This document shows, piece by piece, positions 10,291 through 23,926 of a stretch of 64,000 bases of DNA. Position 1 is the first letter of the stretch. Each line of letters starts with the position of its first letter. The position numbers were made by a program, and so were the translations under genes. Location of the stretch: the NCBI RefSeq assembly GCF_041381155.1, contig NC_091140.1, positions 23,650,864-23,714,863 on the forward strand, in the 5' to 3' direction. The DNA is from Argopecten irradians. Its lineage: Eukaryota; Mollusca; Bivalvia; Pectinida; Pectinidae. Under the pieces are notes generated by a model, which saw nothing but the letters and a program-made list of their open reading frames with translations, did not search any database and was not told the origin of the DNA.

Positions 10291-12907
10291 TAGATCAGTG
10301 TTGGGTAAATACACATATTACATTAAATTGGTCTTCAAGATTTATTCTCGTGGTTTCTTTCTCCAGCTAGTGTTATAAATCTGTGGAAAATTGAATGATA
10401 CGTTAAATAAACGGTAATACATTTCCGAAAATACGGTACGTTTCTTAATTTGTAATTCATGTTAGTTGTGATTAAATTCTTTTACATCGGCTTAAAATAT
10501 GAAGTGGGGTTTGCCGGTAGGGTACCGTGAACCGAGTTGCCAGCCCTCGGCTTTATAGAATATACTAACCATAAGACATTTATTATGCAATCTTTCTTAA
10601 AACAAAAATGCGTGTGCCTGTGGGTGCACTAGAACTAAATCGAGACAAGGAAATGCGGTACTCTCGCACATATATGACCAGATATTGTGTACTGGTGATG
10701 CCTGATCATGATGAAGTTGACAGTGTACGCATCGAACTAGTAAATCACAATAAACAATGACATACTATTTTAAGGATAAAATATTATTATCCACTTCATT
10801 AATACAGCGTCAAAATGCTCGGCCTGTTTTCAATATATTTTGACATACAGTTTTTTACACACACTAGTCATATTCTTTGTTGTATCTATAACATAGTATT
10901 ATAATATGTACATAATATTATGTACATGCTAAAATGATATTCTTATACGTAATTCTGGGTTTTTGAGTTCATTGATGGTACAATGTATTATCAAATGTAC
11001 ATGAACTTTGTAGGATTTCAAAGATTTTCAAAGATTATAAAAGTTTTATTGATTTTTCCCGCAGACAAATGAAAATGTGTCATATGAGAATTAACAGTAT
11101 AATGGTATACAAAGGAATATATCTGACAAAACGGACATACACGAAACAAGGCATAACACAATAAAGAACGTTTACAACATTTCTATACAATGATCAATGT
11201 AAGCAATTTCACAACCTTCTTTCAAAAGTACAAAATTGTTCATAACTTGAATACTGCGAATATTCAATAGCTGTGTCTAATTTGAATAAGTGAGGCATTT
11301 GAACAGATTCATTTTTTCATGCATATTGATCATAAATCACTTCATCACGAAAGTTACGAATAGGTTTGCCGTTTCTTCATTACCTTTTTAAAGAAAGGTA
11401 AGCCGATAGTACCCGATAACCACCTGATGATATTAGCAATTATGTCGACGTAGCAGCAAGATGAAAGGATTTTGGATTTTAAATTATGTCTATCTTTAAT
11501 TAGAGTAAAATATCCAATATTCAAAACATGGTTTGTTCATCTGAAAATGGTCTTACAAATAAGGTTATTATTTCCTGTTCGATAAGAAAGCAGACTAACA
11601 AAAGGACTATGTCAGGACACTTTGACTTAGAAATCGAAGATACAATGCCGCAGCATATATCTGAATTCGAAATTCGTATTGCTCCAACGATCAAACACTT
11701 GACGATTAGATAATGACAGGTAAATTTTCGTGAAGAAAGTTTTTCGATAATGTCATACCCCAAAGGAACTCATAATTCTCAATTTTTGTTTATTTAGTGC
11801 AGCACAGTGATATTCAGTGTTTTAGTGTGAATATGTGTGGTGTTCCCTTCAGGAAAAACACTATAGGGATATCATTGGTGCCAAAGATAAATGTAATCTC
11901 TGTGATCTCTGACAAAAATATTAAAATAGGATTAAAAAGTTTGTTTGCCACGTTTCTTAAGTTATTTTAAAGTGCAATTATAATATTCTATAAAGTATTA
12001 CATGTATATGACAAACAACAGAATTTCAGAGAGAGAAACTAATTTGAAATTTGACCGAACCACATGACATACAACCCTGATTGATTGGAACAGTACGCGG
12101 CGAATTCGGAGAAGCCTCAGATCAAGTACTGATGGTGAGTAAGAGCTTTAATATTTGTTTCATTTGCATCATGACTTTGCGAAAATGTCAACGTCAGCAT
12201 CATCAAATATTCAAATATTCACCGAATATGAAATACAAAAGAGGATGATGACTGCAAATTGGAGCAAGAAACGGCGGTAACTCTTATGTGTTAAAACAAT
12301 GTCAATGGAAGAAGAGGTTAAGATGATTCTTGTGGGTTCATTGAGTTTGAGTATATATTTGTAAGAAATTACATTTTATGAGAGTGTGACTGAAGGTTTT
12401 TTCATATCTACATTAATATTACCAGTTATTGTTATATCAGTGGTATTATCTTCAAAATGTTACTAAGCATGTAATTCTACTTAGATACATTCTAGATGTA
12501 AAGTATCGGTATTATCCTCAATTTAAATTAGTGATATTTTGCAAGCCTATAAGTCTGAGTAACACAAAATGCAAACATCAGGGTCAACCTTAGGTATTAC
12601 TTTTAACATTAGAGTATGCTTGTAAATGTTGGCGAAAATATTCGAGATAATGTACAAAATGTAATTTTTAGGTACATAGGCTACAGGGATTTGGTGCAAA
12701 TTTGAGACCAAGGACTTATGTTTAATTTTGGTTTAAACTGTCTGTAAAAAGGTAAAACATGGGAAGTTAGCTTGACCGGTTTCGGATTTACAGAAGCAAA
12801 ACATCGAGTCTGTTTTGACCTATGAATGTGTAAATTGTATATCACAAAAATGAGATAGGAAGATCATTTAATAATAAAAGATTTTCCTTTTATAAACTAC
12901 GGGCCGC

Positions 12908-13005
12908 ATGTTTAAAATGTTCACCTTATTATTGTCAGGCATGGTTGTTTGGATTCTAACACTAACTACAAATGTTTGGTTTTGCACGTGGGTCGATGTT
13001 TCCAG
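12908..13005 (+). pseudogene. Signal-peptide first exon, copy 2 (frame altered)
   Basis: It corresponds to 5,843-5,936 but is 4 nt longer because of scattered insertions. The exon would therefore end in phase 2 and no longer match the downstream phase-1 exons. The insertions sit in a region with many similar indels, so this may be sequencing error rather than true decay. Confidence 0.4.
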
Positions 13006-15392
13006 GTGAGTTCTATAAATTAAATATTTTTTTATTCAAAACATGTGGTTTATTGATGTTTTCATTAATATATAAGCAGTCACTGTACAAATACTAATTA
13101 AAATTTTGATAATCCATTGAAATATGTCCCTTTTTCCGTACCGTCAGCGTCTGAGGTTTTCTTTTACACTTTAGGTTGTGGCTGCGTCTACAAGCAATTG
13201 CATTCAAAGGTTGTTGCAAAAGTGTTTTCAGAAATGTGAAATTTACAAATACGAGGGGCAAATACACAGAGGAAGATATACATTCAAAATTATTTATGTT
13301 AGCCTGACCCTGATCAGAACCAGGAAGCTCGGTTGCTTCTTTTGATTAACTGCAATCAAAGACAACATAATCAAACTGATATCGATGTTGTTGAAATGGT
13401 TATTTATTAATGACGTAATTATCGTATCAAAACAATCAAAACCATTGATTGTCGTACACTTATACATGCTTTACATTTCTCATCAGTATTATAAATGAGA
13501 AGCAGCAAAGATAGGGTACAAATCTTGCCATCTTACTTATTAAACAATTAATATGTTATGTAATTATAAAATGAATTTCGTAATCACCGTACAATTGTTT
13601 TTTTTCTCCAAAACTTATCTGCAGACTGGGAGGGGACGCAGTCCGTTTCAGCTCACGCGCGGTAACCCATGGGGTCGGATTTCATTGGTCAAATAATCTC
13701 CAGCTGAAACCTCAGCTGACCAATGGCACATGTATAAGTAAAAGCTATTGATCACGCGCTGAACACGCATGATGCATAAGTGACCTATAGGTGGTCAATT
13801 AACGGAAGATAAAACAAAAACTGCATGCGATAATCACTTCCCTTATGCCTCCCTGTCAAGTAAAAATGATTAATCCTACATATTATACATATTGTCCCCA
13901 TATACTATGTCGCGGTACATCTTACATAAATATATGTATTTATGCATAATATATTTAATATGTTGCCTACAGAGCTAAGGACGGTGATTTTACAGCCACT
14001 GTTATGATTTATCACAAATTCTCCCTTTCAATGACTCATATTTACTAAATAATCCCATCAAATAAAGTCGAATTGGGGACAGGCTTACATTATCGTGAAA
14101 TAAACAGCACTGATTTTAAACGTCAAAACCCTCCCAATATTACTGATGTCAAAATGATATTTTTAAGTTACCTCTTAAGCTTATTTAAATGTTGGTGTTG
14201 TACTTTTCATTAACATAGGTTACGAATTTGTACGTGTATCATGGCAGAAATGTTTTTTCTTTTTTAAATTTTAGTTGTCTAAACTTATTTTCTAACTTGC
14301 AATGGTACATTCTACAAAACTTTTCGATTTTCCGTTTGATCAATTTGTCCATAAATATAAACACGTTCACAAATTTTTTAGGTTTAGATTTAAAATACCG
14401 TGAAATAAAAAGACTATATATCATATATTGCACTTTTTTTCTTATGCACTCAATATCTAGCGTAGACAGGACAAAGGAATTATCCCCTAGTTAAAAGGGA
14501 AGTATACGTTGCGAGTCATGCTCTATACACTTAAACATGAAACTGGATTGACATGACATATTTCCTCTATAGAGATAACATACAAAGACATTATAATGCA
14601 ATATATGTATCATCAGAGCAGAAACAATGAACACAATATTATTTATAGAATTTATGAATTTGCTTTATGTATTATATAGAAATTGAAGTTATATAACAAT
14701 TGTTTTTGATATTGTCAAAATAAAACTCATGTCATTCTAAGAATTTTAATTCGAAATAATACTCTTTAATTACATTTTTTTCAATTTCACTCAATTTTTA
14801 TTAATCGTTTTTGATGTTCTATTTATTTTTATAATCGGAGAAACATGTTTTGGTTGAATGAATACAAATACGGATGCTAAAAAAAGTCATTTTTAAGAAA
14901 TGTGATCAAATAAGGATGGTTATAAATACAAGGTTAAAATTACATTAATCTATATCCTTTATATGGGTGTAGTTCTTTTTGATGTGTGTGTGTGTGTAAT
15001 TATTTATTTATTCATTTTGCTAGTTTGTGTTTGTTTACAACAAATATCGCATTCTCATTAGCTTAAAAAGGTGTTTACATTTATTACAAAAAACACATTA
15101 TATCATATATTCATATTCATTAAGGAAGTCATGCCCCTTTATTTGTAATTATGTTGTTTGAGCTTAATCAAAAAGTCAAATCACCCATTTCTGCCAATGT
15201 TGCATTGTATTGCAAATATTGTAAAGATGATACTTTCAATAACATTCCAATTTGTATCGCCTGTAAAAAAAAACAAGTGTGTATCATAGAAAACATGAAT
15301 ACAAATATTCTTTACCAAATGAAACAAATAATGAAGCACCAATGCGAATGATATAAATAACCTAACGAGGTCAATGGAAATTTGACGTTGTA

Positions 15393-15866
15393 GGGATCAA
15401 CCAACTAAATAAAAAAAAAGACCTTCGAAATGGCCCCTGTGTATACAAGATTGAGCCCAGGATAGAATTTTAACCCCGGCCGCTGATTGGCTGGCTAATT
15501 ATGAATTTCAAAAGTAAAAATGTTTTCTGACAGGTAATTATTCCTAGATAACCATGATATGAATTTGGAAATTAATATTGAGATTTAGGTTCAAAATATC
15601 AACTTTGATAATGAATAGGTAAAAACTATTAGAATTTCCGGATTTTTTTAGTGCAAAATGCGCCTGATTTCAATAAAGCTACCCTGGTTGGAGTTTGAGC
15701 AGAAGGACCCAAACTTTTTTTTTCTATTTAGTGTTATATGAGAACCTAGACTTTACTTATAGAACACAACAGCTAACTAATATTCCTTTGTTTTAATAAT
15801 ACAGTACAAAACTTTAACAAAGTTTAACACTGTGGTCTATGTAAAATCATTTAGTTGGTTGCTCTC
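15393..15866. repeat. Left terminal repeat of the composite element
   Basis: 474 bp starting GGGATCAACCAACTAAAT and ending ATTTAGTTGGTTGCTCTC. Its imperfect inverted ends resemble a MITE. It differs from the right copy by only a few bases, mostly in homopolymer length. Confidence 0.75.
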
Positions 15867-17088
15867 TATAGCGAACGCAACCGGAAGTATAAGAGTCAGT
15901 CACTGGAGCCGAGTGAGTCCATAGATACAAAGGTAAGTCGCCAAGTTTTAGAATAATACGTGTCACTGTGACTATGCATGCAGTTTATTTAGAATTGGCC
16001 AGTAAGTTAATGGTACATATAACGTAGATTCAGGTAATTAGCACGGCTATAAACGTGTGACATGTGCGTTTAACATCAGATGGGTACGATCACATGGGTG
16101 CGCGGTGCATGGTCTCCTCGGTTGTCAGAATTTAGTTCACGGAACTGTATGCATGTTCCGGTTTAGGTGAACCAGGAATTAGCGGTCAAATCAAGAGGGA
16201 GGGGGGGGGGGGGTCTCTGCCATATTGGAGTGCCGAAAGCCATAAAGGTATAAAAACATACGTTACAGCTTATACATTTGAAATTGGTAACATTAAGGGG
16301 AGACAATTACATTGTATTACATAATGTCTAGTTTGGTTGTGGTATTTATACCTGCCAGGTATAATGGTGGGGGGGGGGGGGATGTTCATCTCAGGTAAGC
16401 CAATTTAACTAATTGTACTGATTAATTGTAATATTAGGGCTAATAAGTTTATTAAAAGTATGCATTTTATGTTATAATGATAAAAATATCATTTTGTGAA
16501 TATTTTTTTCTGTTAATGAAACATATTAATGGTGTTTCAGGGTCATTCAAGATTTCCGGAAATATATGTTGGTTGCACAGATTCCAGTCACGGACAAAGA
16601 CATGCATCTTTTGTGCTCATTACAGGTTTGATCTTTGTTTAATTTGTTTATTTTAAACAGAAAGGCTCTAGAACCATGTTCCTGGTAAATTTAAAATATG
16701 TAAAAGGTTTGGTATATCTGGTTTTCTTCCAAAATCTTGACATTTTCTATATTATAGGGGTACCTGATTATGTAATGGATTATCTCCCCTTGGCTGGGGA
16801 CTTTTCCTATTTTTTCATTATATTCAGAAAGTTTAATGATGTAACCAATAATTAACTTAAACAACATTAATACTATTTCAATATTTAATACATAATTTGC
16901 AATTAATCAACACAGTGTGTAAGTTCAATATTTCATGTTTTCAGAATTACTCCGCGGGTGACTGTCCGAAGGTGAAGCCCTGTCCTGGACAAACCACTTG
17001 ACCGATTAAGTTCATATTACAGATTTGACATACAGCCGAAATACACTTTACACCATAGGTGAGTATTGGAATTTTAATTTCTGCTATA

Positions 17089-17557
17089 GGGATCAACCAA
17101 CTAAATAAAAAAAAGACCTTCGAAATGGCCCCTGTGTATACAAGATTGAGCCCAGGATAGAATTTTAACCCGGCCGCTGATTGGCTGGCTAATTATGAAT
17201 TTCAAAAGTAAAAATGTTTTCTGACAGGTAATTATTCCTAGATAACCATGATATGAATTTGGAAATTCATATTGAGATTTAGGTTCAAAATATCAACTTT
17301 GATAATGAATAGGTAAAACTATTAGAATTTCCGGATTTTTTAGTGCAAAATGCGCCTGATTTCAATAAAGCTACCCTGGTTGGAGTTTGAGCAGAAGGAC
17401 CCAAACTTTTTTTTCTATTTAGTGTTATATGAGAACCTAGACTTTAATTATAGAACACAACAGCTAACTAATATTCCTTTGTTTTAATAATACAGTACAA
17501 AACTTTAACAAAGTTTAACACTGTGGTCTATGTAAAATCATTTAGTTGGTTGCTCTC
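17089..17557. repeat. Right terminal repeat of the composite element
   Basis: 469 bp, same orientation as the left copy, immediately followed by the TTGTA target duplicate and resumption of the tandem-unit sequence. Confidence 0.75.
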
Positions 17558-17778
17558 TTGTATAATAAATGTCAAAAAAGCGACTAAACACAAACAATCA
17601 AAAGTCAAGTCGTCAGCCCGCATATAGGAGTGATATATGAAGCCATCCAGATAATAATATCATGGTATGACGCCTGCTATGAAACCACTCAAGACAATAT
17701 ACAGCACCTTATTACGTCCTAAACATAAAACACATTAAGAAAATGTCATAGAGTGTGCAGTGAGCGTGGATGTATTGT

Positions 17779-17967
17779 TCAAAGAAGAGACGGGAGGACG
17801 CTTTGACATCCGTCGTGAAGAACACCGAAAAGATGTGGAATCCCAGTCAACTTAGAATCTGAAAGAAAGCAGTCGCAATTCCAGATATAATAATCGGCTG
17901 TTACAGGCCATGTCACACAGAAGAAACATGTAACTCCAAAGACAGAGAGAGTAATTTCTTGAAGCAT
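17779..17967 (-). CDS. Hypothetical 62-aa secreted peptide, copy 3
   Basis: It is identical to the copy-1 peptide and is open upstream to 18,033. It lies just to the right of the 2.2 kb inserted element. Confidence 0.25.
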   Translation of the reverse strand: MLQEITLSVFGVTCFFCVTWPVTADYYIWNCDCFLSDSKLTGIPHLFGVLHDGCQSVLPSLL

Positions 17968-18928
17968 ATGATAAAGGAAGCCATCTTGATACGCCGCTGT
18001 GGACCACGGGCATTTGTAGACTAAAAAAATCATCTAATAATAATAATCTTGGTTATAACATAGTATAGGGTTGGCAACTGTTACGTGACCTACGGCACCC
18101 CACTTCACTTTAAGCGAGTAAAAAGCACATTTATTCCAACTAAATTGTAATATGTTACAAATTATACACAAACGTATTTCGGAAATGTTTATCTTTCATT
18201 AATATTGTAACGTATCATTCATTGCCAACATTTATACACAACTGGAGAAATCCGAGAAAACATCATCAAATTCTGACGGTTTCCCTATCCTGGTGCAAAA
18301 TCTCATTATTATACGGGGTTTAAATCACAGGGGGCCAACTCAATGAAAATGGATATTCGTTGTCATACATTTTTTTTGTAATTGGTGGATGGACTGATGA
18401 GTATATATGACAGTCATGTGATTTTTTTCAGAAAATACGAGATTTGAAAAATTATTAAAAAATCGGGATATTTACCTGTTTTATATATTAACAGATCAAT
18501 GTAAAATTTACTTTTATTATAATATATATTTCAGACCGTTCAGTCTGTTCACAGAAAAGACGGACAATTTCTGACATAACCGGCCTAGATCGTGTATGTA
18601 AAAGCAAATTTTGATGCGTAAGTCATAATATGCACCGCGAGATCCACATTATTATGCATTTGAATTAGCCCTAACAGAGTTACTTGACACTTTATTAGTA
18701 TCTTCTTCGATACCATAACACGCACACATATATATACCAACTATACTATTTTATATCGAAAGTTGCTTGAAAATTTCTTTGGCTTACCACTACATAGTGT
18801 ATACTGCATCGTCTGCTTGACTAATAACATGGGGCCAATATAATGATATCTTACAGTACCATAACTGCTCCTAAATAACATTATGATATGATTATGACTA
18901 TGTATGCAGTTAGGTGTATCAGTTGTTT

Positions 18929-19460
18929 GCCCTGCACGTTAGAATTGTTACCATTGTACCTGCTCACCATATTGCATGATAGTAAAAGGCGACTAAATTT
19001 AGGATCATATCTTTTCTCTTCTTCCTAACTGACTTTATGCTTCCTTATGCCTCCCTTGGCACCGCCTCATTTTTGGCCTTGAGTTGAGCGTTCGCCCCTG
19101 TGAGGAAGGCTCTGGGTTCTGTCCCCTGGCCGAGACACACCAAAGTCTATAATAGTGGTAGTTTCTGGTCCTGCTTAGTGCTCAGCAGACAGGCAGTGGG
19201 ACGACTAGTTCGCTCGTTGTCAGTATAATGTGACCGGGTGGGGTGTGTTGCTTGATGTCTTTGGCGGCATACTTCAGTGATATAGCACTATAAAAAGGGC
19301 AACAGTTCCACTATACAAGAAGGCACAACACGAACATACTGCAGTCTCCCAAAACACGCACCTCGCACCACATACTCGCAACACACCGCATACATGGGAG
19401 GCCGTCTTTACATGACCATTGCTGTTAATAGGACTAAATTAATCAAACAAACAAACAAAA
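18929..19460 (+). mobile_element. tRNA-derived SINE-like repeat, copy in unit 3
   Basis: Same element as at 2,821 with a few base changes, carried by the tandem duplication. Confidence 0.6.
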
Positions 19461-21979
19461 ATTATCAGTTGTAAATACAATGTATTAAAATTGGTCTTCA
19501 AGATTTTCTCGGATTTCTCCAGTAGTGTATAAATCTTGGAATTGAATGATACGTTAAATAAAAGGTAAACATTTCCGAAATACGGTCGTTTATAATTTGT
19601 AGCATGTTAGTTGGATTCAATTCTTTTAATCGCTTAAATTGAAGTGGGGTGCCGTAGGGTACGTGACCGAGTTGCCAGCCTCGGCTTTATAGAATACTAC
19701 CAAGACATTTATTATGCAATCTTTCTTAAAACAAAAATGCGTGTGCCTGTGGGTGCACTAGAACTAAATCGAGACAAGGAAATGCGTACTCTCGCACATA
19801 TATGACCAGATATTGTGTACTGGTGATGCCTGATCATGATGAAGTTGACAGTGTACGCATCGAACTAGTAAATCACAATAAACAATGACATACTATTTTA
19901 CGGATAAAATATTATTATCCACCTCATTAATACAGCGTCAAAATGCTCGGCCTGATTTCAATATATTTTGACATACAGTTTTTTACACACACTAGTCATA
20001 TTCTTTGTTGTATCTATAACATAGTATTATAATATGTACATAATATTATGTACATGCTAAAATGATATTCTTATACGTAATTCTGGGTTTTTGGTTCATT
20101 GATGGTACAATGTATAATCAAATATACATGAACTTTGTAGGATTTCAAAGATTTTCAAAGATTATAAAAGTTTTATTGATTTTTCCCAGACAAATGAAAA
20201 TGTGTCATATGAGAATTAACAGTATAATGGTATACAAAGGAATATATCTGACAAAAAGGACATACACGAAACAAGGCATAACACAATAAAGAACGTTACA
20301 ACTTTTCTATAATGATCAATGTAAAGCAATATCACAACCCTTCTTTCAAAAGTACAAAATTGTTCATAACTTGAATACTGCGAATATTCAATAGCTGTGT
20401 CTAATTTGAATAAGTGAGGCATTTGAACAGATTCATTTTTTCATGCATATTGATCATAAATCATCGAAAGTACGAAGGTTTGCCGTCTTCATTACTTTTT
20501 AAGCCGATTACCGATATCGGCAGAATCAAATCCACCTGATGATATTAGCATTAATTCACGTAGCAGCAAGATGAAAGGATTGGATTTAAATCATGTCTAT
20601 CTTGATTAAGACATTTCCAATATCAAACATGGTTGTTCATTGAAAATGTCTTACAAATAAGTTTTTTCTGGTCGATAAGAAGCAGACTACAAAGGACTTG
20701 CCAGGACACTTTGACTTAGAGTCGAAGATAAATGCCGCAGTATATTGATTCGAATCGTATTGCTCCAACATCAACACTTGACGATTGAAATAAGTAATTT
20801 GTGAAGAAGTTTTCGATAAGTCATACCCCAAAGGAACTCATAATTCTCAATTTTTGTTTATTTAGTGCAGCACAGTGATATTCAGTGTTTAGTGTTTAGT
20901 GTGAATATGTGTGGTGTTCCCTTCAGGAAAACACTATAGGGATATCATTGGTGCCAAAGATAAATGTAATCTCTGTGATCTCTGACAAAAATATTAAAAT
21001 AGGATTTAAAAGTTTGTTTGCCACGTTTCTTAAGTTATTTTAAAGTGCAATTATAATATTCTATAAAGTATTACATGTATATGACAAACAACAGAATTTC
21101 AGAGAGAGAAACTGATTTGAAATTTGACCGAACCACATGACATACAACCCTGATTGATTGGAACAGTACGCGGCGAATTCGGAGAAGCCTCAGATCAAGT
21201 ACTGATGGTGAGTAAGAGCTTTAATATTTGTTTCATTTGCATCATGACTTTGCGAAAATGTCAACGTCAGCATCATCATATTCAAATATTCACCGAATAT
21301 GAAATACAAAAGAGGATGATGACTGCAAATTGGAGCAAGAACGGCGGTAACTCTTATCAAATAGTTATGTGTTAAAACAATGTCAATGGAAGAAGAGGTA
21401 AGGTGATTCTTGTGGGTTCATTGAGTTTGAGTATATTTTGTAAGAAATTACATTTTATGAGAGTGTGACTGAAGGTTTTTTCATATCTACATTAATATTA
21501 CCAGTTATTGTTATATCAGTGGTATTATCTTCAAAATGTTACTAAGCATGTAATTCTATTCAGATACATTCTAGATGTAATGTATCGGTATTATCCTCAA
21601 TTTAAATTAGTGATATTTTGCAAGCCTATAAGTCTGAGTAACACAAAATGCAAACATCAGGGTCAACCTTAGGTATTACTTTTAACATTAGAGTATAGCT
21701 TGTAAATGTTGGCAAAATATGCGAGATAATGTACAAAATGTAAATTTTAGGTACATAGGCTACAGGGTTGGTGCATATTTGAGACCAAGGACTTATGTTT
21801 AATTTGTTTAAACTGTCTGTAAAAGGTAACATGGAAGTTAGCTTGACCGGATTCGGATTTACAGAAGCAAAACATCGAGTCTGTTTTGACCTATGAATGT
21901 TGTAAATTGTATATCACAAAAATGAGATAGGAAGATCATTTAATAATAAAAGATTTTCCTTTTATAAACTACGGGCCGC

Positions 21980-22073
21980 ATGTTTAAAATGTTCACCTTA
22001 TTTTGTCAGGCATGGTTTTGGATTCTAACACTATCTACAAATGTTTGGTTAGCACGTGGGTCGATGTTTCCAG
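21980..22073 (+). CDS. First exon (signal peptide) of chitin-binding-domain gene, copy 3
   Basis: The predicted peptide is the same as copy 1: MFKMFTLFCQAWFWILTL then STNVWLARGSMFPG, ending CCAG|GTGAGT in phase 1. It is the closest signal exon upstream of the chitin-binding exon at 28,623, whose first codon is completed correctly by the final G here. The intron would be 6.5 kb and contains the palindromic MITE and the TTAA transposon. Assignment to that gene is inferred from phase and order; transcript data would settle it. Confidence 0.5.
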
Positions 22074-22236
22074 GTGAGTTCTATAAATAAATATTTTTTT
22101 ATTCAAAACATGTGGTTATGATGTTTTCATTAATATATAAGCAGTCACTGTACATATACTAATTAAAATTTTGATAATCCATTGAAATATGTCCTTTTTC
22201 CGTACCGTCAGCGTCTGGTTTTCTTTTACACTTTAG

Positions 22237-22361
22237 GTTGTGGCTGCGTCTACAAGCAATTGCATTCAAAGGTTGTTGCAAAAGTGTTTCAGAAATGTGA
22301 AATTTACAAATACAGGGGCAATACACAGAGGAAGATATACATTCAAAATTATTTATGTTAG
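22237..22361 (+). CDS. Candidate second exon of a small secreted Cys-containing peptide, copy 3
   Basis: Same 125-nt segment, acceptor, frame and TAG stop as at 6,099-6,223. It is either an alternative 3' end after the signal-peptide exon or a chance open frame. Confidence 0.3.
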
Positions 22362-23176
22362 CCTGACCCTGATCAGAACCGGAAGCTCGTTTGCTTCTTT
22401 TGATTAACTGCAATCAAAGACAACATAATCAAACTGATATCGATGTTGTTGAAATGGTTATTTATTAATGACGTAATTATCGTATCAAAACAATCAAAAC
22501 CATTGGTTGTCGTACACTTATACTTGCTTTACATTTCTCATCAGTATTATAAATGAGAAGCAGCAAAGATGGGGTACAAATCTTGCCATCTTACTTATTA
22601 AACAATTAATATGTTATGTAATTATAAAATGAATTTCGTAATCACCGTACAATTGTTTTTTTTCTCCAAAACTTATCTGCAGACTGGGAGGGGACGCAGT
22701 CCGTTTCAGCTCACGCGCGGTAACCCATGGGGTCGGATTTCATTGGTCAAATAATCTCCAGCTGAAACCTCAGCTGACCAATGGCACATGTATAAGTAAA
22801 AGCTATTGATCACGCGCTGAACACGCATGATGCATAAGTGACCTATAGGTGGTCAATTAACGGAAGATAAAACAAAAACTGCATGCGATAATCACTTCCC
22901 TTATGCCTCCCTGTCAAGGTAAAAATGATTAATCCTACATATTATACATATTGTCCATATACTATGTCGGGTACATCTTACATAAATATATGTATTATGC
23001 ATAATATATTTAATATGTTGCCTACAAGCTAAGGACGGTGATTTTACAGCCACTGTTATGATTATCACAAATTCTCCCTTTCATGACTCATATTACTAAA
23101 TAATCCATCAAATATTGTCGAATTTGGACAGGCTTACATTATCTGAAATAAACAGCACGGATTTTAAACGTCAAAA

Positions 23177-23417
23177 CGTACTTTGTAGAAACTCCATTTA
23201 AACATCGTGTAGCTCACTTACTTTAACCGTCACCGCCATGTTCATTTTTCTCTCGGAACGCTTCTCGACTTTACATAAAGTGACTACATTATGCAAATTA
23301 TGTTATGTTGTGCTTGTCGGTAAACTCAAGAAGCGTTCCGAAAAACAAATGAACATGGCGGTCACGGTTAAAGTAAGTGAGCTACACGATGTTTAAATGG
23401 GGTTTCTACAAAGTACG
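23177..23417. mobile_element. Palindromic MITE with ~98-bp inverted arms
   Basis: The left arm CGTACTTTGTAGAAACTCC... and the right arm ...GGGTTTCTACAAAGTACG are inverted repeats of about 98 bp around a ~45 bp centre. It marks the left edge of sequence absent from the other two tandem units. No target duplication could be assigned. Confidence 0.7.
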
Positions 23418-23833
23418 GGTCATGACACCTCCAAAGGAGATTGTGGATGAACACAGTTATGGATACTGTTTACCACCACAAGCGTAGATTTTGTGATTTT
23501 GGCTTGGTTTTTGAGGTGCCCATTAGAGCCGAGACGACATTTTGACCGGACAGGGAAATGTCTACCTGGCATATTTTTCGTAAATTTCCTGATTCATCAA
23601 GCCATAACTTCGTCAATACTTGGCCAATTTTGTTCATCAAGCACTCAATGGAAAGATAAATTATTTCTTTCTAAGGTAAGATATCCGTCAATGTTGTGTA
23701 GAACCCATTTATTAAAATAATCACGGTTTTAAAAAAATAGGTTCGTTTTTCTCGACCGCCGAGTTCATACCCTTGATACTATAATATATATATATGTATA
23801 CTGTTAGTTTAAAAAAGTCGTTTCAGGTCCCCA
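23418..23833. other. Insertion-specific sequence beside the palindromic MITE
   Basis: This stretch replaces about 65 bp present in copies 1 and 2 of the tandem unit; unit sequence resumes at GTTGTACTTTTCATTAACATAGG. It may be the rest of a larger mobile element or filler from repair. No gene is recognised. Confidence 0.4.
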
Positions 23834-23926
23834 GGTGTTGTACTTTTCATTAACATAGGTACGAGATTGTACGTGTATCATTGCAGAAATGTTTTCTTTT
23901 TCATGTTGTCTAAACTTATTTTTTAA

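Larger units (their letters stand above)
7254..14347 (+). repeat. Tandem ~7 kb unit, copy 2 (indel-rich)
   Basis: It is collinear with copies 1 and 3. It lacks about 130 bp before its SINE (near 9,741) and shows dense one- or two-base insertions in patches: 7,255-7,560, 9,200-9,720, 10,200-10,560 and 11,340-11,760. Intervening stretches match almost perfectly. This patchiness is typical of unpolished long-read consensus rather than natural divergence. Reading frames in this copy should not be trusted. Confidence 0.9.
15393..17557. mobile_element. 2.17 kb composite element with ~470-bp direct terminal repeats
   Basis: It is inserted in copy 3 of the tandem repeat. Copies 1 and 2 give the empty site, and TTGTA is duplicated at 15,388-15,392 and 17,558-17,562. 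Near-identical direct repeats (15,393-15,866 and 17,089-17,557) flank a 1.2 kb interior. Each repeat itself has inverted ends (CAACCAACTAAAT...ATTTAGTTGGTTG). The interior has no gag or pol frame, no TGG primer site after the first repeat and no polypurine tract before the second, so a normal LTR element is unlikely. It contains two long G runs (near 16,200 and 16,370) and several exon-like splice-site pairs. Confidence 0.75.

Noticed and set aside
15393-17557. Reading the composite element as an ordinary LTR retrotransposon or TRIM
   Set aside because: No tRNA primer site, no polypurine tract, no TG...CA ends, and the repeats have their own inverted termini. Kept only as an alternative.
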